DNA from: Chinchilla lanigera
Lineage: Eukaryota; Chordata; Mammalia; Rodentia; Chinchillidae
Assembly (NCBI RefSeq): GCF_000276665.1
Contig: NW_004955435.1
Span: forward strand, 595,958-659,957
Reading direction: 5' to 3'
Length of the DNA: 64,000 nucleotides
The notes beneath the pieces were generated by a model. That model saw only the letters and a program-made list of their open reading frames with translations, was not told the DNA's origin and did not search any database. Made by a program: the position numbers and the translations under genes. Of the stretch, positions 42,969-53,954 are shown piece by piece. The stretch's first letter is position 1; every line of letters begins with the position of its first letter.

Positions 42969-43154
42969 CAAAACAAAAACCAACCAAATAGAAATAGGAA
43001 GCATTTTTAGACCCAGTGTGAAGTCTGCCAGGATTTAGAGAACTAGAGGATAGTGAGATGGTAAAGGAGATCAGAAATGTAACATGTATGTTCTGTGGGA
43101 AGATCACAATGCTGTGGTCATACATGGAGTATACAATAGGCCTTTTCTTATATG

Positions 43155-43672
43155 TGTGATGTGCCTAATTGAATCCTGGAACTACAGACAGTGCCCAAAC
43201 CTCTGTGCACCATGTTCTTCCCTGTATGTGTGGGCCCGTGATAAAGCTTAGTACACACACTAGGTTCAGCAAGTAATTAATAGCAGGAATAGTAAGATAA
43301 AGTCATTATAACAATATTCTGTGATAAAGTTACCAGTAATCACTATTCTTGGTCATATATTTAGGGTCATTATTAAGTAAAGTAAGGTTACTTGAACGGA
43401 AGCCCCAGTGTAGTCAATCTGGTAAGCAGTACAACACCTACTAAGTGGCTAATGGGCAAGTAGCATGTGCACTGTAGCCGTGTTGGACAAAGGGATGATT
43501 TCCATTCTGGCAGGGATAGAGGAGGACAACATGAGATTTCATTATGCTACTAAGAATGGTGTTCAATTTAAATCTTATGGATTATATATTTCTGGAATTT
43601 TCCACTTAGTAGTTTTGGACTGTGGTTGACCATAGGTCACTAAAACCACCAGGGAGAACAACAGTATTTTAT
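43155..43672 (-). mobile_element. Tigger: Tigger-type (Tc1/mariner) DNA transposon relic
   Basis: Left block 'cctggaactacagacagtgcccaaacctctg', 'cctgtatg…gtgataaagcttagtac', 'attataacaatattctgtgataaag'. Right block 'gtagccgtgttggacaaagggatgattt', 'acatgagatttcattatgctactaagaatgg', 'atatatttctggaattttccacttagtag', and 'ggttgaccataggtcactaaaaccacc' at the end. These are the two ends of a Tigger element with the transposase deleted. Orientation is assigned from the right block matching the antisense of the 5' end. Non-autonomous and dead. Confidence 0.82.
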
Positions 43673-43805
43673 AGAAGTGGTGGCTAAGAAATTGAATGGA
43701 TGAAGTCAGAAAAATGATCACTGTTTGGCAACATGCAGTTCCCCTTGGAAACATAAGGAGGAGTGACTGCAGTGATAGAAATAAAAGTCAAAGTAGGGTG
43801 GGGTT

Positions 43806-44118
43806 GTCTTGGTTACTTTTCTCTCGTTGCTGGGACAAAATACCTGACACCCAAAATTAAAGAAGGAAAAAGGTTTATTTAGCTCAGAGTCTGAGGAGGA
43901 TTCAGTCCATACTTGGCTGGTCTGGAGGCAGAAGACAGCAAAAGCAAGAAGAGCAGAAGGGAGGAGTGGAGGCAAGCAGCCTCTTTCCCTCTCTTACATA
44001 GGTGTAGCACTCACACCCGTAATCCCAGCATTGGATCTCGGGTCAATTACCAATCCTAGAAGGCCTCCCCATGACTGCATGAGGATTTGGGGGGACATGC
44101 AGACACAAGCCATAACAA
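43806..44118 (-). mobile_element. MaLR-like LTR, antisense
   Basis: 'gtcttggttacttttctctcgttgctgggacaaaatacctgacaccc', 'ggaaaaaggtttatttagctcagag', 'gaggattcagtccatacttggctgg', 'tgactgcatgaggatttggggggacatgcagac'. Same family and orientation as 11.1 and 38.9 kb; the start 'acaaaatacctgacac' is the clearest of the set. Confidence 0.78.
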
Positions 44119-44347
44119 GGGTGCAAAGAGATTGGGAAGGGAAGGAGTGCCGATGGTGTCTACGGGCAACTTTTTAGAAGTTTTGCTGTGAAATGAGTGC
44201 AAAAGATGTGCAGAAACATGGAATCCATTGGAAGTTACTGTGTCTGTTACTCGGCATAGAATATTTACATTCTTTCTAGTGAAATTTGTCTCTAAGAATG
44301 AGGGAGAAGTTAGTGGTAGGAAGAAAATTCTTGGGATGCCCCTTGCT

Positions 44348-44682
44348 ATGATTGGACTATTGTTGATTCCTTCCAAAACTCACGCTGAAATTTGATTGCT
44401 ATTGTGGTGTTGTTGGGAAGTGGGGCTTTTAAGGGGTGATTGAGTTTGGGGGATCAGTCCCTTTCTCACATGAGTGAGGTCTTGCTCTCCCAACACTGGG
44501 TTTGTTATTGTAGAGCACATGGTTGTAAAATGGGATTGCCCTTTTGCTTTCTTCTCTCAGTGATGGGGTACAAAGGCCCTTGCTAGATTCCCCAGCCTCC
44601 ACAATCCTGAGCCAGGATAAACTTTTTTTCTAATAAATTATAGAGTCTCAAGTATTGTATTACAGTAAGAGAACATTACACA
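44348..44682 (+). mobile_element. MST/MLT1-type MaLR LTR
   Basis: Sense: 'tgattggactattgttgattccttcc', 'ctgaaatttgattgctattgtggtgttgttgggaagtgg', 'cacatgagtgaggtcttgctctccc', 'gcctccacaatcctgagccaggataaac', 'taataaattatagagtctcaagtattgtattacag'. The last blocks hold the poly(A) region. Lies 230 bp from an antisense MaLR. Confidence 0.75.
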
Positions 44683-45904
44683 GTTTTTTCTCTTCCAAAG
44701 TGTTTTCCTTGAACAGCTATTTACTTATTTTACAAAGGTGACTATGATATATGGCTGTTCTCCTTGTTCTGGAAGTGCTTAAGACCTTTTCTATTCTTCA
44801 TGACAAGCTATAAGACTTTTTAAGATCATACTTCCTGCAGTGTTAGCTCATCTTTTCATAGCAGGATCTGGGGTCATGAACTTTGGGAGGAAAAAGATGG
44901 GTCCATTTCTTGCTAAGACTAAACAAACGATTTGAGATTGGAGGACTATTTTGGCAGTTGGTTTCTATCCATAGAACCCTGTTAGGCTACTAAGTACAGT
45001 GACTTAGCAACTCTAGGCTCCAAAAGAGATACTGCTATGTGTTTTAAAGAAATGCAAGGATGTGCAAAGAGTGGCCTTGGTAGTGTGATTTTCGCTGCAT
45101 CCCTGGCTTGAGTAATAGAAGCGTCTGAAAGGCTCATGTTTAAAAGGGAAATTTATTTTCAAGCAGAATTAGAATAGTTTTTGTTATATTTGCAAAGAGA
45201 GAAATGTACTTAGGAGCTGGTGAGTAGCACCATGGTTTATCCTGGACTGGCCAAGGTGAACAGGTATTAATCTATTCTCTGCAGAGCTGGGCTTGGTGCA
45301 GCAAACTGGAATTACTCAAGTTCCTCTATACAGTCTGTGCAACATGAACAGCCGGTATAGCAAATCCTTATTGACTCGATGATATGGCTCTGTGATGAAA
45401 GCAGTAATCATGTTTAGACCAGCTATGAAACAAAATGCAATCCTCACGCTCGCTCACTGCCCGTGATAGGATTATACTCTGATTGACTGAAAATGTGGTC
45501 AGCGGGAGGATCATTTGGCGGCAGAAGAGGCCGATTTTTCTGATGATCCAGAAATCAGATTTTGATTCTGATGATTAGATATTTGGCTTATAGTTCTCTC
45601 ACTCTCAAGAATGCTGCCAAGGTCAGTCTGTCTTATATACTTTGGAGAATGAATGAATAATGGTTTATTATGATAACAAATAAGTGAACTAAAGCCTCAT
45701 GACTCACTGCTGTTATCCTCCACCAGGCAAATTCAGCCCTCCTGTCAGGATGGGTAGTGTGAGATTTACGGATGCCAGAAAGCTGCTATTTGGTTTTATT
45801 ATTTGAGGAAAAACTATAAACATTTATTCTGAGGGGAATTTAACATTGAGAATATGACTAATAATGAAATACTCATAGAAAAGTCCTTTAAGATCAATTT
45901 CTGA
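44683..45904. other. Unique DNA, possibly conserved non-coding
   Basis: No repeat phrase, and no open frame of 60 or more codons. The 45330-45660 part has the balanced, motif-dense look of conserved non-coding DNA (see findings). Confidence 0.35.
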
Positions 45905-47390
45905 TACTATTCTTTAAGAAATTTTTATTGTAAAAGTAATAATATGTTTGAGCTGAAAGTCAGAGTATGGAAAAGTGCAACACAAGTCCTAGACTAGTTC
46001 CAAAGCCAACTCTACTTCCTGGCGATCGCCACTGTGAGTAGTTTCCTGTGTAGGTACTTATTCTGAGTCAGGTACTGAGTGCTTTATAAAACTACTTCAT
46101 TTTGTCCTCACAGCAGTCCCATGTAATAAGTACTGTTATTCTCCCATTTTAAATATGTGGAAGTTGAGGCACAAAGGAACGAAGTACCTCATTTAAGGCA
46201 TGTAGCTCATGAGTAGGCAAGCTGGTTGTGAACTGGAGCAGGCTGTTTTCAGATGCAGTGCTTTTAATCCAAGATTATGCGCTTTGTTCTGAAGTTAGCT
46301 GCCCCTGCCACGTAGGATGACTATTCTTTAGTAATCCTTCCACAAAAGTACACATAGATTTACTTTGCTCTCTCTCGTGGTATGAATGAGCTGTAACATA
46401 TTCTTCTCATCCTCTGTGCAAGGTTGTCTTCAGATTTCTGCCATTACAAATATCCTCCTATGCTAACTTTTGCATACATAACTGAATACATTTATAAGGT
46501 AAATCCATTGGTTAGAGGGCATACCATTTCACACCTGAGTTAATATTGCCAAGTTGACCTTCACAATTTTTTACCCATTTATAATCTCACCCAAAATGCA
46601 TGGGATTCCAGAGTAAGTACTAGAAACTATCAAAGTCATCGCTTATCTATCAAAATGGCACCCTACTTTTGTTTTAATTTGCATTTATTAATTATGAATA
46701 ACATTATATATCTTTTCATATATTTATGGGCCATTTAGAGCTTCTTTAATATAAATTTCTTGCTTATGACCTTTCCCCATTTTCTGTTATTCTCTTTTCT
46801 ACATTACAAAATTCTGTTTCATTTGTTGCAAATTTTTTGCCCAATTTTAAAATTTCTATTTTGACTTTTTTTCAGAAAGAATGTTTTAGGTTTTATGTAT
46901 TTGGCAATCTCTCTATGAGTATTGGCTGTACTTCATCTTTAGAAAAACCTTCCCCATTCTTGGATAATAATAAAAAGCTATTCACCTATGTATTCTTTGT
47001 GCTTTGTTTGAATTTTTGTTCTATTTGTAATTTATTTTTGCATCAACAGCAATTTGTTTTTGCTAGTGGCTATTCAAGTTGTTCAACACTATTGTTTTCT
47101 AAATATTTACTTAGTCAATAAACATACTTATTTAATACATTATTATTTACCTTATAGTAAACCAGTTGTCTGTGTTTATTAGGGTCTGATTATACTGGTG
47201 TCAGTAGCAAACATTTCAATTATTATAGCTTTAGGTTGTGTTTTCATATGTGGTAAAACTAATTCTCTTGATTCTCCTCTGAATGTTCTCCCATGCTTAT
47301 TTTTCCATGTGAATTTAAGTTTCATTTTGTGAATTTAAAACAAATATTTCTAGAATAACTTAAGGAAAACTGATATCGTTATAATACTGT
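45905..47390 (-). mobile_element. L1: Ancient LINE-1, antisense, split by MIR
   Basis: Antisense L1M-type phrases in order: 'tttttattgtaaaagtaataatatg', after the MIR 'cattacaaatatcctcctatgc', 'ataaggtaaatccattggttagagggcataccatttc', 'tattgccaagttgacc', 'ttttgttttaatttgcatttattaattatg', 'ccttgacctttccccattttc', 'tattatagctttaggttgtgttttcatatg'. The 94-codon plus-strand frame (46837-47121) is T-rich by-product. Confidence 0.75.
46045..46305 (-). mobile_element. MIR: MIR SINE, well preserved
   Basis: Nearly complete antisense MIR: 'taggtacttattctgagtcaggtactgagtgctttataaaactacttcattttgtcctcacagcagtcccatg', 'tgttattctcccattttaaatatgtgg', 'gttgaggcacaaaggaacgaagtacc', 'catgtagctcatgagtaggcaagctgg', 'ggctgttttcagatgcagtgcttttaatcc'. 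Confidence 0.88.
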
Positions 47391-48133
47391 CTTCTTACCC
47401 AGGAATAATATATGCTTTCCACTTATCAAAATCTCCTTCTGAGTCTCTCAGGAGAGCTTTAAGCTTCCTTTGGGCAGATCTTGCTTGTTTTATCTTCCTT
47501 GCATTATAGTGCTCACGACAGCCACGATGAGGAGCTTGTGGCAAAGAACTGCCGTTTCCCCGTATTTCCCCACGTGCTGCCGCTTCCTGTGGGTCCCGGC
47601 CCCACCCTGGCTCCCTGACTTTGTCCTCTTTCCTGTTCCTCTCAGAGGGAAACATGTGCAGTGGTGAGAAGGCAGGACTGATGGTTGCTTTTCTTTGACA
47701 ATCAGCTTCCTATGAAAGGATAAAATCGTTCCTCTCAATGTTATCTTTGCTTTATGCCTCAAAGATCTGGATGAATAAAAAGTTGCTTTAACAAGTAATA
47801 AGGGACATTTTGGATTTGGAATCAACTATCTTATCCTGGTATTTTGCAAGGTGTGCTCCGGGAGCCTCCTGAATGAGAACTGTTAAATGTGCCTGGTCAA
47901 AGTGTAGATTCGGGAGGGCATCCTTAGACTTGAAGAGTCGGAATCTTTGGAGGCATTGCCTGAGAGACTGCATTTTGAATAAGTAAACCTACACAGAGCT
48001 TCTTCACTTTAAATCGCTTGTGAGTCATTTGGGCATCTTGTTACAATGTAGGCGTTGGTTCAGTAAGTTCGGGGTGCCGGTGTCGTCACCTCTCCAAGGG
48101 GCATTTGACATCTCTCATGTGGCTCTGCCCGTA
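47391..48133. other. Unique DNA with a weak exon-like open frame
   Basis: A minus-strand frame (47655 to 47395, 86 codons) ends exactly in a strong donor-like site (CCTGG then GTAAGA, cut after 47399). No recognised domain and no clear acceptor; see findings. A plus-strand frame of 65 codons overlaps it. Confidence 0.2.
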
Positions 48134-48219
48134 GCATTCCATTTTGCACAGTTAAGATGGAAAAGATTGGAAAGAGAAGCACTTTGTGACTACTTAAGTT
48201 TCTGTGCAAAATGGAATGC
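48134..48219. repeat. 18-bp perfect inverted repeat, 50-base loop
   Basis: GCATTCCATTTTGCACAG at 48134-48151 is exactly the reverse complement of 48202-48219. A second, bulged pairing (TTAAG at 48152-48156 with CTTAA at 48194-48198) extends the stem inwards. No Alu, MIR or LINE phrase covers it. It could be the ends of a tiny transposon, an imperfect fold-back or, much less likely, a hairpin RNA precursor. Confidence 0.9.
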
Positions 48220-48339
48220 ATGCCAGCTATTAAAATGGCCAAGAATTTGAGGGTGAATGATGACATTGCGTCAGGACTTTTAAATGAAAGTGACAGAAAT
48301 TTAAAGCAATCTAGACAGATGAGACTTACCGGGCTAAGT
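48220..48339. other. Unique spacer between two hairpins
   Basis: Nothing recognised. Confidence 0.4.
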
Positions 48340-48419
48340 CAGTGATGGCGAACCTGTGGCACAATGCTGCAGCCAGCTGACTGTTATCGCTGAAAGCTCT
48401 AAAAGGTTCTTCATCACTG
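48340..48419 (+). mobile_element. hAT-like miniature element (80 bp)
   Basis: CAGTGATGGCGAACCT at the left end and AGGTTCTTCATCACTG at the right end form 16-base terminal inverted repeats with two mismatches. The 5'-CAGTG start and the GGCGAACCT wording are typical of hAT-superfamily miniature elements. At 80 bases it has no coding capacity. The flanks do not show a clean 8-bp target duplication (GGCTAAGT on the left, CCCTGGGT on the right), so it has decayed or excised imprecisely. No strand preference; plus is arbitrary. Confidence 0.72.
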
Positions 48420-50199
48420 CCCTGGGTAATCCAAGAAGGGACTGAAGAATAAAACGGGGGGGAGGACAATGATACAGCTTAGCTGAGGAAAGAGCACACT
48501 GAGATACTGACTGCCTTGTCTCTCAGTGTGGACTTCCTTCTCTCTTTGAAGGCTGCTTTCTTCTGCGTGGCAGAGAACATGACCTTCTAGCCCCCACCTT
48601 CCATATTTTCAGTCTTCCATTCCTAAACACTGATTCTCCCCTGATTCGCCAGGAAAGTCTGGTTGGCCTGCCTTGGATCAGCTGGCTGTGGCCAAGGGGG
48701 CAGCACGGTGTAGAGAAACTGGAGTCCAATTAGGCTCAGAAAAGTTCCCCGAAGCAGTAAAGCCCACCAGGTAGGCCAAAATGCTAGCTGTCCATGGTGA
48801 AACTCTTTTGCTCTCTGACATGCACTGGAATCTCAAGGAGACTGCTGCAGATTGCATAAAATCCCATTTGTATTCAGTAAGACTGCGGCTCTCTTCTGGG
48901 CTGTGGTTCCACTAAAGGGTTTAGCCTAATGCTGTTATACGGGGCAGCTGTACCGCAGCAATAGTTGCTTATTTATTCACTGTAGTGACAGCTACATTTC
49001 ATGGAGCAGCTGCTGGAGCCAAAAATGTTCAGTAAGGGCAAAATGTGATAAACGCTCAATGCAATTTGCTTGCACATTATTAAGTTTTAATTTTTGGTTG
49101 AGGAATAAATTTTGTTTTCTGTAGTTATTTTCAGCTTGTTTCTGTATTTGAAAAAAGAAATGAATGATCCTCCACCTACCAATTAGAGGGTTAGAAAACT
49201 CTCTCAGATTTAAGATCTGAGTTAACTTGGAGTTGAAACACAAGTAGTTTATTTTAGGGTGAAAATAGGGTCTCACTGTGCTAAGGAATGAATTTGCCAA
49301 GGAGTTTTGAAGACACAATTAACACCTTCTTGTGTGGATGAAGTTAGCTAAGGAGTACACAGCACTTAGCATGTGCAGTGACAAATGTGAGCTAATGCTA
49401 TTATACGATAAATACATTGTTTTGTGTTAAATGGGTGAGTGGTAAACAACTTTGCTACTAGAAGCAGGTACCTCCTTAAAAAGCAGGGTTTATTATAAGA
49501 CAGCGACATGGGCAAGGGGGCCAGGGTTAAGTACAGGTGAACCTCAAAGAGATAGGAGTCAGGAATGGAGGTGGTTTCTTTCCTCAGGGCCATGTGGATT
49601 CTTACCTCTAATTCTTTGTGTTTCCGTCAGTTCTCTTCTTTGCATACAGCTTTTGCTGCCCTGTTTATGCTTCCTGGTTTTATGGCCCGTTGTAGAGCTC
49701 ACTCATGGTTTGCTCTACCCTGGCTCCCACCTCCACGGTGCATGGATATTAGTTACAGAGCCCATCACAGGTGATGTGTTCTTTATGTCTTGGTTGGATT
49801 CTCCTTAGAGAACCAACTGGCTCTTGGGTTTGGGCCCGATGTCCCTTCTGGGGCATGCACTGAGCAGTGATTAGCTGGCATGAGGTGTCATAAAAGTACT
49901 TAGGTCTACCTCTGCAGTAGAGGTTAAGGGCTAGACAGTTGCCAGAGAAAAGGTGGGGAGACTGTGGGCATCTAAGACCATGTTTGGCACAAGTGACTAT
50001 GAGTACATTGATGGAATGACTAGGTCTTTGTGACAGTGAGTCCTGGGGCTGTGTTTGCTTAGAGCCTAAGGCTTCTACAGTGGGCAGCGTGCTGAATAGA
50101 GCCCTAGAGTTTGGTGTTAGTCCAGGTAGTTTTACCAAATGTGAGCATTCAGGAGAGCATTTCTTTAACATGCTTGAATTGCAGTTCCATCTAAAAGTG
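48420..50199. other. No feature recognised
   Basis: Unique-looking DNA. Frames of 108 codons (minus, 48992-49318), 118 codons (plus, 49452-49808) and 140 codons (minus, 49749-50171) have no recognised domain and overlap opposite-strand frames. Confidence 0.45.
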
Positions 50200-50305
50200 G
50201 TGACAATGTCTACTTAATAGGATATCACTTGAGGAAAAGTAGTTTGTATTTAATTGGAGGCACTAGGAACATAGTAAATGTTCAATAAATATTATCACCT
50301 TTGCT
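50200..50305 (+). mobile_element. MIR: MIR 3' half
   Basis: 'aaaagtggtgacaatgtctacttaataggatatcacttgagg…ggaggcactaggaacatagtaaatgttcaataaatatta' is the sense 3' half of MIR with its characteristic 'cacatagtaagcgctcaataaatgtta' end. Confidence 0.68.
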
Positions 50306-51984
50306 TTTATTTCCCTCCTACCTTGGCATTACCTACAACGGGAACATATCCATTTAAAAGAAGCAATTCAAATGATTTTCCTAAAAAATGATTTTCCTAT
50401 TTTGTTGTACTTACAAATAAATTCAATTATTTGTTGGTAATTGATTTAAGTAATGTCTATCCAGACACCTTATTAGATTTTTCCTCTTTCCAACGGTAAA
50501 GAGAAAATCAGTGCCACTTAATACTTTTTATTGATTTCTTCAGATAAATGCTGGTGTGACTTTTCAAATACTGTTTGTGTATTGAATTGTGATAACAGAC
50601 TATTGTGGATCTGCTCCTAGTACACTGCTCTCCTCCTCTTTTCTCTCTCTGTCTGTCTCTGTCTCTCTGAAGGTGAGACAGGGGCAGCCACTTGGAGGGG
50701 TAGCATTTCCAGAGCTGCTTCTCTTGTATCTCTGCAGTCCTCCTCCCTCTGGGCTTCCTCCTTCAACCATGCCCCCTCCTCTCCTGGTCTTTAACCTCTG
50801 CTTGCAGCTGTTTCTCTCTGTTAGTCCACAGAGAAGTTAAACTTTGCATTATCTGAGAAAAGCCCTCTCAAAGCTCCCTTTCTAGGCTAACCTCCTATTT
50901 CTCTCCTTTTTCCAAACTTTCAAAAAGTGTGATGTGGGTTGCTTCTCACAGCTTCCCGAGGCCTAATTCACTACTGGACCTCCTGACCATGGTTTTCTAT
51001 CCAGACCACTTCACAGATTCTGTTCTCCGAGGCCATTAATGGCCATCTCAGGCTGAATCAGAGGCCCCTGCTGTCTCGTTCTGTTTACCGTTCCTGTCTG
51101 ATGGATATTTATTGCTTCTCTGGCTTCTGTGATGAAGATGCTACTGCTTGTTTTTCTTCCTCTAAAGAGACCTGTTTTCTTCCTTTTCACCTCATATCCT
51201 ACATTTTGGCTTCTGTTGCAGAACATGACAGATTTATTAGCTTGCTTTTTTATTGCATGGCTCCACAGGACTGTAAGCTGAAGGAAGGCAAAGCCTGTTG
51301 CTGTCTCTTCTACCCTAACAACCTGGTGAGGTCAATGTTCTCTGAGTCTCCAGGCTGAGGAAGCCTTTGTCTCCTTTCTCTTACCCTCTAACCAGACACA
51401 GAAGTCAGTCCTATCTCTGTCCACTCCATCTCTCACACTTCCACGGCTCAGACTGAGGATGCCTGTGGCTCAGCAGGACACGGGGAGAGTTAGCAAACTG
51501 ACACCCCTGCATCTGTGCTGTCTCATGACCACGGAGTAAATCACCCTTCCTAAACCAGTATGGGCAATCTCACACCTTGCTCAAGAAATTCTTGTATTTC
51601 ACCTTAGCTGCTCGATCAACTCTGTGTTCCTTCCCTTCCTGTAATGTCCTCAGTTTACCTTTCACTTCCTGGCTCCTGGCACTGCCCCATCCTGCTGATT
51701 AGGGAGCATGCAGGGACCAGGAGCCATTAGGCTGCCAGAGGAGTGGGGGAGTCCCTGTGTGCTTCTCTGGGGTGCTGTCCTGCTCTCTCTCGAGTGCAGG
51801 GAACACTGTTAAATTGGGATGGTGGGACAAATTCAGAAAACATTATGGGTACGACAAACTATAAAAAAAAAATTGCACAAGCAGTATACTGTATTTTATT
51901 CAACTTAGAATGACTATACCTTGACTCTGGCAGTAGAGTTATAACTAAACATCTCAAGATAGGAAGAGACCAGAAAGAATATTG
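50306..51984. other. Mostly unique DNA; CT-rich patch; possible L2 scrap
   Basis: 50630-50672 is CT/GTCT-rich. 51255-51290 ('aggactgtaagctgaaggaaggcaaagcc') resembles the L2 3' phrase 'gactgtgagctccttgagggcaggg' but is too short to call firmly. Confidence 0.4.
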
Positions 51985-52123
51985 ATTCAGTGCGTGGATT
52001 CTGGAGTCAAACTGCAGATGTCTGAGAAGCAGTTGTGCTGTTTACCAGCTGAGCAACTCTGAGCAAGTCACTTAACTGTTCTGTGCCTCAGTTTTCTAAT
52101 CTGTTAAATAGCATGATGGAGCT
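51985..52123 (+). mobile_element. MIR: MIR SINE 5' and core
   Basis: Sense MIR: 'gattcagtgcgtggattctggagtcaaactgcagatgtc', 'agttgtgctgtttaccagctgagcaactctgagcaagtcacttaactgttctgtgcctcagttttctaatctg', 'ttaaatagcatgatgg'. Well preserved, cut at its right by the LTR. Confidence 0.85.
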
Positions 52124-52455
52124 TGTGATGGTTTGAATGTCCCCTCCAAACCTCATGTGAAAAGTTAATCGTCTTTGTAACAGTATTGAAGAGTGGGGCC
52201 CTTCGAAGGTTACTAGGGTTTGAGGGCTCCACCTTTACTGGCGGGATTGATGCCACCAGAAAAAGTGAGTTCAGCCTCCTCCTCTTGTTGTCTCACCCTC
52301 CGATTTTACTATGGATCCCACAGCAAGAGGACAACTGCTGGATTCCAGTCTTTCACTCTGACTTCTCAGCCTCTGGAGTTGTGAGGAATACATTTTTGCT
52401 ATTTAAAAGTTACCCAGCCTTTGGTATTGTGTTAGAGCCAAACGAACAGATAAGC
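52124..52455 (+). mobile_element. MST-type MaLR LTR inserted in a MIR
   Basis: Sense: TGTGATGGTTTGAATGTCCC start, 'acctcatgtgaaaagttaatcg', 'gggcccttcgaaggttactagggtttgagggctcc', 'gcctctggagttgtgaggaatac', 'taaaagttacccagcctttggtattgtgttagagccaaacgaacag'. Boundary to boundary about 330 bases, so near full length. It starts right where the MIR's 3' half should follow. Confidence 0.85.
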
Positions 52456-53954
52456 TAGAGTTGTGCATCCGTGTGGAATGTTTGGGGAATACACACACAG
52501 TGTTCCAAGCAGTGGCTGGCAATGAGTGAGCACTAGTAGCTGTTAACTGTTTCCGGTGTTGGTTCAGTGAGTGCTCATCAAATGCACAAAAGTGGGCAGG
52601 ACCCTGTTTAGCTGGGGTCAGGTATGAGGGAAGCAGGAGAAAACACGAGGACAAAGTTGGATAAGGGAAGTCTAGGGTGATTCTGCTTTCTGACTCGGAC
52701 GTGCCATGAAACAGGTACCATTTATTAAAGGAAATGAAGAGGAGCAGGATATCGAAAGTTGCATGTTCAAGCCTCGAGTTATAATTTTCAATGGTTTACT
52801 TTTAGACCATTTCAAGTAACCATTACCTCTCAATGTATACACTTCACAAGTGTATCCAATGTTTAAACCATCTTTTAGGGCCAAGAAAAGCAGAGCTTAA
52901 GAGACATTAGGAAAACGTTTTGGAAATAGGAGAAAAGTTAAGGTTGATGGGTCTATATTCTTCTTCAAAACAATCCCCAAGGGAGACTCTGGGTGGGCTT
53001 AGAAAATGCTGCCAGAATTGTGTTCAGGGGCCACTGCCCTCCTTCCTGGCAGTGAGGCAGGGCTGTGAGCACTCGCATCTCTGCTTCCCTGTGGTCCCCA
53101 GCTGGTTCCGTTTTAGGTCTGAGCTGGCAGTGTTGCTTTTCTCTCTATGGCAAAGTGGCCAGTGTTCAAAAATAATTGCTGTAACAAAAGTGTCAGATCT
53201 GAGAAGTTACTATTATAACCACCATCACCTATTTTGTACTTTGGTGTAAATGTTGCATTGAGGGTTTTACATCTACTACTTACTTCATTGTCCCGAGAGT
53301 GTGTAGATACCTGTTGAACACCAGGGCAGGAGGGAACTTCAGAACCGACATGGTCCTACCTTCTCCTCTGACAAAGGAGCAAACCGAAGCCTTGGGAAAC
53401 ACTAGAGAGCTCGCCTGCGATCTCAGGTAAGTTATTGTTGCCAAAAGGCTGGCAGTGCACTGTGGCTGACAAACATTCAGTGGGGCAGCGTGCAATTGTG
53501 TGGACTCCTCAGTCCTTCTCAGTTATTGACAAAAAGCAGTAAGCTCTACGCCTTGTGTCTTTGCCTCACAATTTAACCCTAGACCTGACATCCTTTAAAT
53601 ATATATAAAGTATAATCTTCCAACACATAAAAATTTGGTTCTTTATGTTTTATGAGCCCAGCCCGCTTAAGGTTTTGAAAAACATGAGTATTGCGTTGAG
53701 TTGAATTACAATTACTTCCCTCTATTTTATTCTCACTTTTAATTTTAACATCTTATTTTTCTAAAATTTAGATTGAAAATTTATGATAGCGTTTTGTCTG
53801 TCTCTGTGTGTGTAAGGAAGGGAGAGATTCACCTGAAATTGTAGCTCTTGGATAAAAGCTCGTGCATTTACCCTGTTTACTGCTTCCCCCACAGATTCCA
53901 GAAAAAATAGTCACACAATCTGAGGGGCTGTTTTCCTTCTGGCTAAAAATGGCC
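52456..53954. other. No feature recognised
   Basis: Unique-looking DNA. Around 53340-53420 a weak 'ctctgacaaaggagcaaaccgaagcc' block recalls ancient MIR-related repeats but is not firm. Confidence 0.4.

Noticed and set aside
48134..48219. Canonical microRNA precursor
   Set aside because: The arms pair perfectly for 18 bases but the 50-base loop and lack of arm extension do not fit a normal pre-miRNA. Kept as an inverted repeat.
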